Below are positions 1 to 6,511 of a stretch of DNA of 9,884 nt, in pieces; position 1 is the first letter of the stretch; every line of letters begins with the position of its first letter. The position numbers were made by a program, and so were the translations under genes. The notes under the pieces were generated by a model. It searched no databases, was not told where the DNA came from, and saw only the letters and a list, made by a program, of their open reading frames with translations. The stretch is from JBAZWE01 sp041660545 (lineage in GTDB: Bacteria; Actinomycetota; Thermoleophilia; BMS3ABIN01). Location: NCBI GenBank assembly GCA_041660545.1, contig JBAZWE010000070.1:1-9884 (forward strand). Reading direction: 5' to 3'.

Positions 1-565
1 ACTTCACAACCTCGGCCAGGCCCTCGACCAGCTGACCGCGTGGCAGGGTGTTCAGCAATGATGGATCGGTGACAACCATGTCCGGCTGATAGAAAGAACC
101 TACGTAGTTTTTTGCTTCAGCGATGTTGATGCCAACCTTGCCGCCGATGCTGCTGTCGACCTGCGACAGCAGTGTAGTCGGTACCTGGACAAGGCCTATG
201 CCACGCATATACGTGCTTGCAACGAAGCCGGCAAGGTCGCCGACCACGCCGCCGCCCAGGGCGCAGATAGTGTCACGACGCCGTGTTTGCAGCTCATAGA
301 GCCTCGAGTAGAGTTCGGAGGCTTGGCTGATGCTCTTTGCCTCTTCACCGGCCCCCACCACCACTGAAGCGACTTTGAAATCCGCCTTTTGAAAAGCATC
401 CTGGGCCTGGTACAGATAGATATCCGCAACATTGCTGTCAGTTATGATCACGACTTTTCCACGCCTGCCCTGGGACTTCCAGAGATTGCCGATCTCAGCC
501 AGCGCGCCGCTGCTTAAAAAGATCGGATATTCCTTGCTCCTGGTGCTGGCAAGAAGCTGTATCAA
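1..565 (-). CDS. aroB: 3-dehydroquinate synthase, 3' end outside the window
   Basis: This cytosolic enzyme converts DAHP to 3-dehydroquinate, the second shikimate-pathway step, using NAD and a divalent metal. I translated 188 residues of an expected 350 or so. Seen: the NAD-binding motif GGGVVGDLAGF at residues 104-114, then YMRG, VPTTLLSQVDSSIGGK (ending at Lys143), KNYVGSFYQP, and EGLAEVVK at the window edge, where Glu185 matches the first metal ligand. The two metal-binding histidines lie beyond the window. The nucleotide-site loop reads GAGEEAKS (71-78), close to the usual P-x-GE-x-x-K. The start is TTG at 565-563, chosen because a GGGAAGG Shine-Dalgarno (579-573) lies 7 nt upstream and because TTGA overlaps the aroK stop by 4 nt, a typical coupling junction. 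No in-frame ATG lies nearby. Family assignment is very secure; the start is likely. Confidence 0.96.
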   Translation of the reverse strand, partial: MIQLLASTRSKEYPIFLSSGALAEIGNLWKSQGRRGKVVIITDSNVADIYLYQAQDAFQKADFKVASVVVGAGEEAKSISQASELYSRLYELQTRRRDTICALGGGVVGDLAGFVASTYMRGIGLVQVPTTLLSQVDSSIGGKVGINIAEAKNYVGSFYQPDMVVTDPSLLNTLPRGQLVEGLAEVVK

Positions 566-1089
566 GCCTTTTCCTTCCCTTTACTTATCTTGTCGATTAT
601 CTCTTCAGCCACCTGACTTATACTTTTGCCTGGCGTCCGCACTACAATTCTTGCCAGCGAACGATATGTATCTTCCCTCTGCGCGTACAGCCGCATGAAA
701 GCCTGGCGATCACTTGCCAGCGGCCTCTTGCCGTTCAATGCCCTGGAGAATGCGGTTTCGGCATCCTCGTCCAGCAGAACGACCAGGCTTTCGTGCAACA
801 GACGCCCGTAGACACTCTCGATCGTCACTGCTCCACCGCCCAGAGAGATAACCGAGCCGCCAGACTTGTTGATACCCTCATCCAGGAGGTGGAAAATAAC
901 ATTCTCCTCGATTGCGCGGAAAGCGGATTCACCATCACGCTCAAAAATCTCGATGATGCTGGTTTCCGCCTCCTTCTCGATCAGCAGGTCGGTATCGTAA
1001 AATTCCCAGCCAAGATCGTGTGCCACGCGCCTGCCCACGGTGGTCTTGCCGCTACCCATGAACCCGATCAGAATCAGGGTTGGACCCAA
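562..1089 (-). CDS. aroK: Shikimate kinase
   Basis: This enzyme phosphorylates shikimate to shikimate 3-phosphate with ATP in the cytosol. The 175-residue length is normal. Seen: Walker A GFMGSGKTT at 9-17, the Mg/shikimate DTD motif at 32-34, FRAIEEN with shikimate-binding Arg58, the GGG motif at 84-86, the lid RPLA at 122-125, and the C-terminal Arg138 that contacts substrate. The start is TTG at 1089-1087, inside the end of aroC (16-nt overlap). The reading frame stays open further upstream, but no ATG or GTG occurs close by. GAGGGG lies 3 nt before this TTG and AAGGAG 12 nt before it, so the exact start is less certain than the gene. The stop overlaps the aroB start by 4 nt, which implies coupled translation of aroC, aroK and aroB. 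Confidence 0.96.
   Translation of the reverse strand: MGPTLILIGFMGSGKTTVGRRVAHDLGWEFYDTDLLIEKEAETSIIEIFERDGESAFRAIEENVIFHLLDEGINKSGGSVISLGGGAVTIESVYGRLLHESLVVLLDEDAETAFSRALNGKRPLASDRQAFMRLYAQREDTYRSLARIVVRTPGKSISQVAEEIIDKISKGKEKA
573..579 (-). promoter_or_regulatory. Shine-Dalgarno GGGAAGG supporting the TTG start of aroB
   Basis: A purine-rich site inside the 3' end of aroK, 7 nt before the TTG at 565. It supports TTG as the real start in the absence of a nearby ATG. Confidence 0.7.
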
Positions 1090-2247
1090 CTGCCCCTCAA
1101 TCTCCTTAGATATACAAGATATGATTCCTTTAAGTCCGCCATGCAGTCACCGCCGAATTTTTCCAGAAGGGCCCGGGAGAGCTCTATGGCCATCATGGCC
1201 TCTCCCACCACAGCGGCAGCAGGAACGGCACAGACATCGCTCCTCTCCTTGAATGCAGGCGCCTCCTTCCCGGTCCTCATGTTCACGGAATCAAGCGGTT
1301 TCGTCAGGGTCGGAATCGGTTTCATGCAGGCGCGCGCGACCAGCGGCTCTCCCGTGGTCATGCCACCCTCGAGTCCGCCGGAGTGATTTGTCTTGCGGTA
1401 ATATCCTTTCTCTGAATCGAGAAATATCTCATCATGTGCTTTCGAACCGGGTGTCGCCGCAAGTGAGAACCCGTCACCCAGTTCGAATCCCTTTATGGCT
1501 GGAATACTCATCAGCGCCGAGGCGATACGGCCTCCCAGGCGTTCCGGCCCCGAGACATAAGAACCCAGACCCGGCGGCAAACCGTATGCGATCACCTCAA
1601 AGACGCCGCCGACTGATTCCCCCGCCTTGCGGGCGGCGTTAATGGCCGACACCATTTCCTTGGCGACCTTTTCATCAAGGCACCGGACCGCAGATTTATC
1701 GACACCGGCAAAATCACCGATCGACAGCCTTTTCTTTCTCGCTCTGGCTCCGCCAATCTGCACGACATGACTTACAATCTCTATGTCCAGCTCATCGAGA
1801 ATACGCCGCGCGATAGCACCAACCGCCACCCTTGCGGCTGTCTCCCTGGCGCTGGCTCGCTCCAGGACACTGCGGATATCGTCAAACCCGTATTTTTGTA
1901 CTCCAGCCAGGTCGGCATGCCCCGGCCGTGGCACCTCGAGTTTTTTATTGCCGGCGGTATCTTTTTTCTCTACAGACATTGTCGCGCGCCAGTTTTTCCA
2001 GTCGGCGTTCTTTATTGTGATGCTGATGGGACTACCCAGGGTCACGCCGTGCCGTAACCCGGCGGTAATTTCGCCGGAATCGCTCTCTATCTTCATCCGG
2101 CCTCCGCGGCCATGANNNNNNNNNNCGCCTGGCCAGGTCCCGGTTTATATCCCTGGTTGAGATCTTCAGCCCCGCCGGCACGCCTGATGTAATCGCCGTC
2201 AACTGAGGGCCGTGGGATTCACCGGCTGTCGTATATTGAATTGTCAT
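1074..2247 (-). CDS. aroC: Chorismate synthase, interrupted by an assembly gap
   Basis: This flavin-dependent enzyme makes chorismate from EPSP, the last shikimate step, and so supplies TrpE-TrpG encoded in the same window. The N-terminal part (2247 to 2126) has AGESHG with catalytic His12 and ends in DLAR. The part after the gap opens HGRGGRMKI and carries IKNADWKNW, RPGHADLAG, RASARETAARVA, NHSGGLEGGMTTGEP and RSDVCAVPAAAVVGE, all family hallmarks. The two halves lie in different frames only because the 10-N spacer is arbitrary. Filling the family pattern R-R-Q-x-G-Y/H-G-R-G-G-R needs 9 missing bases, giving about 390 residues, normal for the long Gram-positive-type enzyme. AAGGTGG lies 10 nt before the ATG. 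The 3' end overlaps aroK by 16 nt. It is an intact gene, not a pseudogene, as far as can be seen. Confidence 0.96.
2116..2125. other. Assembly gap (10 N) inside aroC
   Basis: Ten N fall between the codons for DLAR and HGRGGR of chorismate synthase. Codon phase on the two sides requires a missing length divisible by three, and the family motif suggests 9 bases, so the N count is a placeholder. Confidence 0.98.
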
Positions 2248-2273
2248 CCTGGATATTCCACCTTTAACGTTGA

Positions 2274-2294
2274 CATCCGCCTTTTGGGCGGATG
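2274..2294. promoter_or_regulatory. Perfect 8-bp hairpin upstream of aroC
   Basis: CATCCGCC and GGCGGATG flank a 5-base loop (TTTTG on the plus strand, CAAAA on the coding strand). The hairpin ends 26 bases before the aroC ATG, in the 95-base gap after the preceding gene. On the coding strand it is followed by TCAACGTTAAAGG, not a T run, so it does not look like an intrinsic terminator. It could be an RNA structure influencing aroC translation or transcript stability, or a protein-binding palindrome. The structure is seen; the role is not known. Confidence 0.5.
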
Positions 2295-2342
2295 GAACCT
2301 GCTATTTATGTTAGAAGGGCAGCCAACAGCCTTGATATGACC

Positions 2343-2900
2343 TTACTTTGCTGGAGGTGTGTAGGGCGGATAATAAGTTCCACCACTCGATGTGCCCCCG
2401 GAAGAGGATGTACCGCTAGTGCCCGAAGACGTACTTCCACCGCTCGGATAAGAAGGGGTGCTTGAAGAAGTACCGGTTCCGGTTGTCGAAGGTGTTGTGG
2501 AACTGGCGCTCGTGGACCCGCTCGTACCGGTCGTACTGGTCGTACCGGTCGCACCTGGGGCGCCTGATTTATTCACCTGCTGCTTGAAAAGATCTTTTCT
2601 GAATTTGAATACAGTTCCCCACATCGTCGTTGACGCGGTAAGGCTGTCAGTTGAGGACGATGACGAAGACGAGGATGAGGACGAGGATGAGGATGGCGAA
2701 GTCGATGACGGAGTCGTCCTGCTTTGCGTTGTTCCCGTGCTGGGCTTGGTTTCAGCCTTCGTCAGCGAAGGAGTCGTCTGCTGCTCATCTCCGCCGCATG
2801 ATATGGCCAGACCGATCGACATGATCACCAGGATGAGCATCGCCACGGCCGCCAGCAACGGCGAACCTTTGAAATCTGCGATTTTTGAAAATATAGCCAT
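2343..2900 (-). CDS. Unrecognised membrane-anchored Ser/Thr-rich protein of the pilus cluster, in the pilP position
   Basis: I do not recognise a family. The 185-residue product has a short cytoplasmic N-terminus (MAIFSKIADFKGS), one hydrophobic segment at about 14-34, Cys35 just after it (LAISCGG, a weak lipobox-like site), then a Ser/Thr/Pro-rich stretch with 14 serines in a row (70-83). A short ordered-looking island follows (MWGTVFKFRKDLFKQQ, 93-108), then a Gly/Ser/Thr tail ending YYPPYTPPAK. It is probably exported, with the C-terminus outside. GGAGG (2912-2908) lies 7 nt before the ATG, and the pilO stop falls between the two, so it is co-translated with pilO. By position it replaces pilP, but no PilP beta-domain is visible. 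FRKDLF faintly resembles the RDPF-type motif of some pilus-platform proteins; that is only an inference. Confidence 0.82.
   Translation of the reverse strand: MAIFSKIADFKGSPLLAAVAMLILVIMSIGLAISCGGDEQQTTPSLTKAETKPSTGTTQSRTTPSSTSPSSSSSSSSSSSSSSTDSLTASTTMWGTVFKFRKDLFKQQVNKSGAPGATGTTSTTGTSGSTSASSTTPSTTGTGTSSSTPSYPSGGSTSSGTSGTSSSGGTSSGGTYYPPYTPPAK
2652..2693 (-). repeat. Serine-codon tract with an exact 12-nt tandem duplication
   Basis: Fourteen consecutive TCN codons encode Ser70-Ser83 of the gene at 2343-2900. The first eight codons are two identical copies of TCCTCATCCTCG (2693-2682 and 2681-2670); the rest are related but mixed TCN codons. This is a trinucleotide-like tract able to change length by slippage in whole codons without breaking the frame. 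Confidence 0.85.
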
Positions 2901-2903
2901 TGA

Positions 2904-3592
2904 CTATCCTCCGCCGGTACCGCTCGAACCCGCCGCGCCGGCATCACTCGCCGAAGACTGGGCGGCACGACTTCCCGTTTGCGCTGGTGGCGCCGGTGCC
3001 GTCATGTATGCGTTTATTCCTAGTGTAGCCAGTNNNNNNNNNNGAATTTCTTCAGTTGACCGTCATCCGGGTCGGGTGTCTCTATATCAGGCTCTTTCAT
3101 ATTGAGCGTGACCACGCTGATAAGCCGTCCCGGTATGTTGATGTCATTACCTTCCATCCTGGCGTAATTCTCGACACGATACAGGAAATCATTTACTTCC
3201 AGGAATCTCCCCTGGAATCGGAGCTCCATCGGGATTATCGTATTCCCATCACTTCCTGCTATTGCCTCAGCAGGCTCTATCTTCATAAAGTATATTCCCG
3301 ATTCATTGGCGCTGTGCTGCAGATCGACGATCAGGGAAGGCAGTTGATCGTCGGCCGGAACCAGTTTGTTCAGCTTGAGAAGCTCGCCGGATGTCTGCTG
3401 CGCCGCGGTCCTCTCCTCGGTTATCCTCTTTACTTTCGCATAATCTTCATCGTATTTCTTCTGCTGTTGCTGCAACTCGATGTCGACTTTATCCGCATCA
3501 CTCTTTTTTGGAGAGATAATGAGGAAGTACCAGGCCACTATCAAGACGACGACGCCCAGGGCAGCCAGGATAATTATGTCTCGTTTCTTCAT
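2904..3592 (-). CDS. pilO: Type IV pilus inner-membrane platform protein PilO, interrupted by an assembly gap
   Basis: PilO pairs with PilN to form the inner-membrane alignment complex of the type IV pilus. Seen: a short basic N-terminus (MKKRD), one membrane helix at about 5-27, a charged Gln/Lys-rich coiled-coil stretch at about 30-70, then an alpha/beta region with MELRFQGRFLEVNDFLYRVE, typical of the PilO fold. The first 183 codons end exactly at the gap. Beyond it the frame LATLGINAYM continues and resembles the last PilO strand. An Ala/Pro/Ser/Gly tail of about 30 residues follows, ending at TAG 2906-2904, 3 nt before the next gene. The total is about 228 residues depending on the gap. 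The ATG at 3592 lies 15 nt after the pilN stop and lacks a clear Shine-Dalgarno, so translation may depend on coupling to pilN. Confidence 0.85.
3034..3043. other. Assembly gap (10 N) inside pilO
   Basis: Ten N separate codon 183 of pilO from its C-terminal segment. For the downstream PilO-like frame to join, the true missing length must leave remainder 2 on division by 3 (for example 8 or 11), so 10 is a placeholder. Confidence 0.97.
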
Positions 3593-3607
3593 ATCATCAA
3601 CCAGTCA

Positions 3608-4357
3608 CTAATTGGTTCCACTGGTAGTACCGGTCGTTCTCGTGGTGGAACCGGTTGTCGTTCTGCCGGTCGTCGGCGATGTCGTCGTGCCTGTTGTCGG
3701 CGTGACATCGGATGGACCCTGTTCTCCCGTTACCGGAGCCACCGATGTCTTTGAGGTGTCCGCGGTCTGGTTCAAGTTAGCCCCTACAGAGAAATGCACC
3801 ACCATGCGTCCATTCAAATCCTCTTTTTCCGCCTTGATCAGGACGACATCCTTCAAAGACGGAACAAGCCCGATTCTTATCATCATTGTGGCGATAGTAC
3901 CCATCTCATATGTATAACCTTCGAGTATCAGATCCTGAGCCTGATTTTTTTGAGCAGACGAAGTTTTGCTGGTCGCGTTAGTCGCGATGCCGGGTACGTT
4001 GCCCTTGATATCGATCAGCCATGAATCGGTCGGCATCACAAAAGAGATATGATCTAGGGTCCTCGACCACAGGAATCTTTGTGAATATAAATTGGTCACG
4101 GCGGTCTGTCGGCTTACTTTCCGACTTTTGAGATCGTCGTATTTTGCTATCTCTGCTACATCCTTGCTCATTTGTGCGTTCAGCTGTTTTTTGGCATCAA
4201 GTTCATTTTGCTTGTTGTTAAGCTCGCTGTTGAAATAGTAATAGCTGCCACCCATCGCGGCGATCAGCAGTACCGCGCCCGCCAGCGGAAAAATATATAT
4301 CTGGCGGCGGAGCTCCCGCTGCCTTTCTTCCTGTGGTACAAGATTTACTCTCGGCAT
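3608..4357 (-). CDS. pilN: Type IV pilus inner-membrane platform protein PilN with a Thr-rich tail
   Basis: PilN links cytosolic PilM to the membrane part of the pilus machine. The N-terminus MPRVNLVPQEER matches the conserved short PilN peptide (the INLLP-type motif) that inserts into PilM. One membrane helix follows at about 20-42, then a coiled coil at about 43-80, then a PilN-like globular region to about residue 200 with ILEGYTYEMGTIATMM. The last 31 residues (219-249) are almost only Thr, Gly, Ser, Pro and Arg. This tail is expected outside the membrane and is not part of ordinary PilN, which is usually about 180-200 residues; here there are 249. The start is firm: GAGGAG (4369-4364) lies 6 nt before the ATG, and the pilM stop ends 3 nt upstream, so pilM and pilN are co-translated. 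Confidence 0.9.
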   Translation of the reverse strand: MPRVNLVPQEERQRELRRQIYIFPLAGAVLLIAAMGGSYYYFNSELNNKQNELDAKKQLNAQMSKDVAEIAKYDDLKSRKVSRQTAVTNLYSQRFLWSRTLDHISFVMPTDSWLIDIKGNVPGIATNATSKTSSAQKNQAQDLILEGYTYEMGTIATMMIRIGLVPSLKDVVLIKAEKEDLNGRMVVHFSVGANLNQTADTSKTSVAPVTGEQGPSDVTPTTGTTTSPTTGRTTTGSTTRTTGTTSGTN

Positions 4358-4360
4358 TGC

Positions 4361-6409
4361 TTACTCCTCATCCTCCAGCGCCAGGCCTATCGCAATCGCA
4401 AGCCTTGGCGCCAGGGCACTTAGCGCTTCATCTGAAATACCTGACCTGTTCTGCGTTATCCTCCTCAACGGATTCCCGATTTCAACCGGAAACGGGAATA
4501 CCTGAGCCAGGTGCAGATCCAGGTTGGCCAGCATCGCCCCGCCACCGCTCAAAACCAGTTTACTGACGGTAGCCGACTGTTCCTGAGACATATAATAATC
4601 AAGCGACCTGCGTATTTCGTCAGCAAGGGCATCAGCGGTCAGCTCAAGAACCCTCATTATGCCCTTCTTTATTTCTTCGGGAGACTCTGGATCCGGTGGT
4701 CCCTGAGACCAGTCGTTATCGGGTTTGTTACCAGTCTCCGGCGTGCCCATCATCGGTGGTTCAGAAACGGGCTCTGTATCCTGTCCTGATTCCTGTGGGG
4801 AAGTAGGCTCAGGTGGCACCTGGATGATTCCTGTCTCTTCAGATTGTGCCGCGCCCTGGCTCTCAGCGCCTTCCGGGGTTGATTCCGCAATACCGCCACT
4901 GTCTTCCTCAGGCCGCATGACGCCCGGAGCTGCCAGCCCTATCTGGGCTTTCAGCACTTCGGCCTCCGCATAAGTCGAACCCTGAAGATCCTGGATAGAC
5001 TTTGTGAAATTGTCTCCACCAAAGGCGACGATTCGGGTGAACTGTGGTTCACCGTCCGTGGTCACGACGATATTTGTTATATCAGACGCGATATTGGCGA
5101 TTGCTATCGCCTCTTTCCTTTCCCCCTCGACTTCAAGGAAGCTGCTTTCAGATAAAGACCTCAGCATGGAAAAAGCCTGCAAGTCTACGCCATCAACTGT
5201 CAGTTTTGCCTTCTTTATAGCATTGATGAAGTCCATGACCATCACCTTCTGGGCAGCCACGACCAGTACCCTCTGCTTCTGTATACCTTCCTCTGAAGTG
5301 ACTTCTCCCAGAATATGAAAATCGAAGACCGCTTCCTCTATTGGAATGGGAATATAGTCCTGCGCCTGGAATTCAATAGCCGATCTGAGCTCCTTTTCGT
5401 CGAGCATCGGAAATTCCAGTGTCCTGACGACGACTTTCTGGTTCGCCAGGCCGATGGTCACTCTGCGGCCTTTTATCTTATGGGTTTTCCAGAAGTCCTT
5501 CAGCGCGAAGGCAAGACCATCGACATCCTTTACTTCGCCTTCCTGGATCAAGCCTGCGGGGAGGTTGTCCAAAGCAGCCGACAACAGCACCGATCCGCCT
5601 GTCTGATGCCGCAGGCGCACAGCTGAAAGGGAAGTCCTTCCCAGGTCCAGACCCACAGGACTTGTTTTTGAACCACCGATACCGCCGGATTTACTTTTCT
5701 TCTTCTTGAGCGGTTTTGGTTGCCCGGCTCCCTTTGGCGATTTTTTGCCAAATACAGCCGAGCGAGAAGACTTTCCAGACGAATCCTGGTCGCCCGGCCC
5801 AACTCCCATCATTGGTGACGGCTCACCCGTGGGAGCTTGAATCGGAGCCCCTGACTGAGGTCCAAGAACCGCCGTCTGTGACTTCTTTCCGAAAGACAAA
5901 AAAGATTTCTTCTCGCCTTTTGGAGCCTTTTGCTTCTTTCCCTTAGGCTTTTTTTCCTTTTTCTTCTTTTCCTTGGGCTTTATTTCCTTTTGCCCTTCGG
6001 GCGGTTTTAACGATTCGACTTTTGCCGGCTTGGGACCCCTTGCTCCCTTGCTGGTGAAAATGGATTTCTTGGAGGGCTGCCCCTCATCTGGCGCCTGAGG
6101 TGAATCCTGATCCGAAGGAAAATGCTTCACCTCTTGGGCGGGCTCTTTGGAAGCAGCTGCACCCGGAATATCGCCCGCAGTCTGTGTGGGAGGCGCCGGT
6201 GGCATGTCTTTTTTGTTACCGAACAATTTTTTGCCCTGTCCCTTCGGTGGCTTTTGTTTTCCAAGTTTAGCCTGCTTGGGACCCTTTTTACCGAAGAGAG
6301 ACTTTTTCTTTTTGGGTGGAGGAGGAGGCGCGTCACTGCCACCTTCGTTCATTGAAGGTGCCTGCCCCGCCCTGGGCTTACCGGGTTTCTTTTTAAAGAG
6401 ACTGGCCAT
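4361..6409 (-). CDS. pilM: Type IV pilus assembly ATPase-fold protein PilM with a long N-terminal extension and an internal insert
   Basis: PilM is an actin-like cytosolic protein that binds PilN. The domain begins at about residue 252 with VGLDLGRTSLSAV (phosphate-1 motif) and continues with LEFPMLDEKELRSAIEFQAQDYIPIP, typical of PilM. A second phosphate loop, VLSGGGAMLANL, and the end LAPRLAIAIGLAL follow. Ordinary PilM has about 350 residues; here there are 682. Two additions explain this. Residues 1-251 are disordered-looking and Lys/Pro/Gly-rich, with a motif of the type K-S-L-F-G-K-K repeated. Residues about 497-577 are a Pro/Glu/Ser/Gly-rich acidic insert after EAEVLKAQIG. Start choice: ATG at 6409 (MASLFKKK), though TTG at 6424 would add five residues; neither has a good Shine-Dalgarno. 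The gene follows trpC by about 100 nt. Family certain, start uncertain. Confidence 0.93.
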   Translation of the reverse strand: MASLFKKKPGKPRAGQAPSMNEGGSDAPPPPPKKKKSLFGKKGPKQAKLGKQKPPKGQGKKLFGNKKDMPPAPPTQTAGDIPGAAASKEPAQEVKHFPSDQDSPQAPDEGQPSKKSIFTSKGARGPKPAKVESLKPPEGQKEIKPKEKKKKEKKPKGKKQKAPKGEKKSFLSFGKKSQTAVLGPQSGAPIQAPTGEPSPMMGVGPGDQDSSGKSSRSAVFGKKSPKGAGQPKPLKKKKSKSGGIGGSKTSPVGLDLGRTSLSAVRLRHQTGGSVLLSAALDNLPAGLIQEGEVKDVDGLAFALKDFWKTHKIKGRRVTIGLANQKVVVRTLEFPMLDEKELRSAIEFQAQDYIPIPIEEAVFDFHILGEVTSEEGIQKQRVLVVAAQKVMVMDFINAIKKAKLTVDGVDLQAFSMLRSLSESSFLEVEGERKEAIAIANIASDITNIVVTTDGEPQFTRIVAFGGDNFTKSIQDLQGSTYAEAEVLKAQIGLAAPGVMRPEEDSGGIAESTPEGAESQGAAQSEETGIIQVPPEPTSPQESGQDTEPVSEPPMMGTPETGNKPDNDWSQGPPDPESPEEIKKGIMRVLELTADALADEIRRSLDYYMSQEQSATVSKLVLSGGGAMLANLDLHLAQVFPFPVEIGNPLRRITQNRSGISDEALSALAPRLAIAIGLALEDEE

Positions 6410-6511
6410 TAAGAATTTTGACAACTCAAACTTCGCCCCAAAGGACTGGGGATAGGTTTCGACAAAAATGACTTCTTTTCCTCTTTGGCAGGAATATTAC
6501 ATAAAAGCAGA

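Noticed and set aside
793..1386. Plus-strand open frame of about 197 codons
   Set aside because: It lies antisense to aroK and aroC, both firmly identified by motifs; it has no domain.
2032..2247. Apparent frameshift or truncated chorismate synthase
   Set aside because: The frame change is caused by the arbitrary 10-N spacer; both flanks match the family motif if 9 bases are missing.
2274..2294. Intrinsic terminator of the pil cluster
   Set aside because: The stem is good, but no T run follows on the coding strand.
2520..2560. 9-nt tandem repeat (CGTACCGGT-like units) as a regulatory or mobile repeat
   Set aside because: The imperfect units encode the Thr/Gly/Ser repeats of the protein and are explained by its low complexity.
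2795..2800. Firm lipoprotein call for the gene at 2343-2900
   Set aside because: The residues before Cys35 are A-I-S, not the preferred Leu at -3, so lipidation is only possible.
2458..3105. Long plus-strand open frame rich in Val, Asp and Glu
   Set aside because: It is the antisense of the Ser/Thr-codon-rich gene at 2343-2900 and of the pilO tail; the acidic run mirrors TCN serine codons, it crosses an N gap, and it has no recognisable domain.
3056..3754. Plus-strand open frame of about 232 codons
   Set aside because: It lies antisense to pilO and the end of pilN, whose topology and motifs are convincing; the translation is low-complexity at its end.
6410..6511. Promoter or terminator between trpC and pilM
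   Set aside because: The AT-rich TATGTAATAT on the coding strand has no matching -35 box, and CCCCAGTCCTTTGGGG forms only a 4-bp stem without a T run. Nothing is convincing, though a promoter for pilM cannot be excluded.
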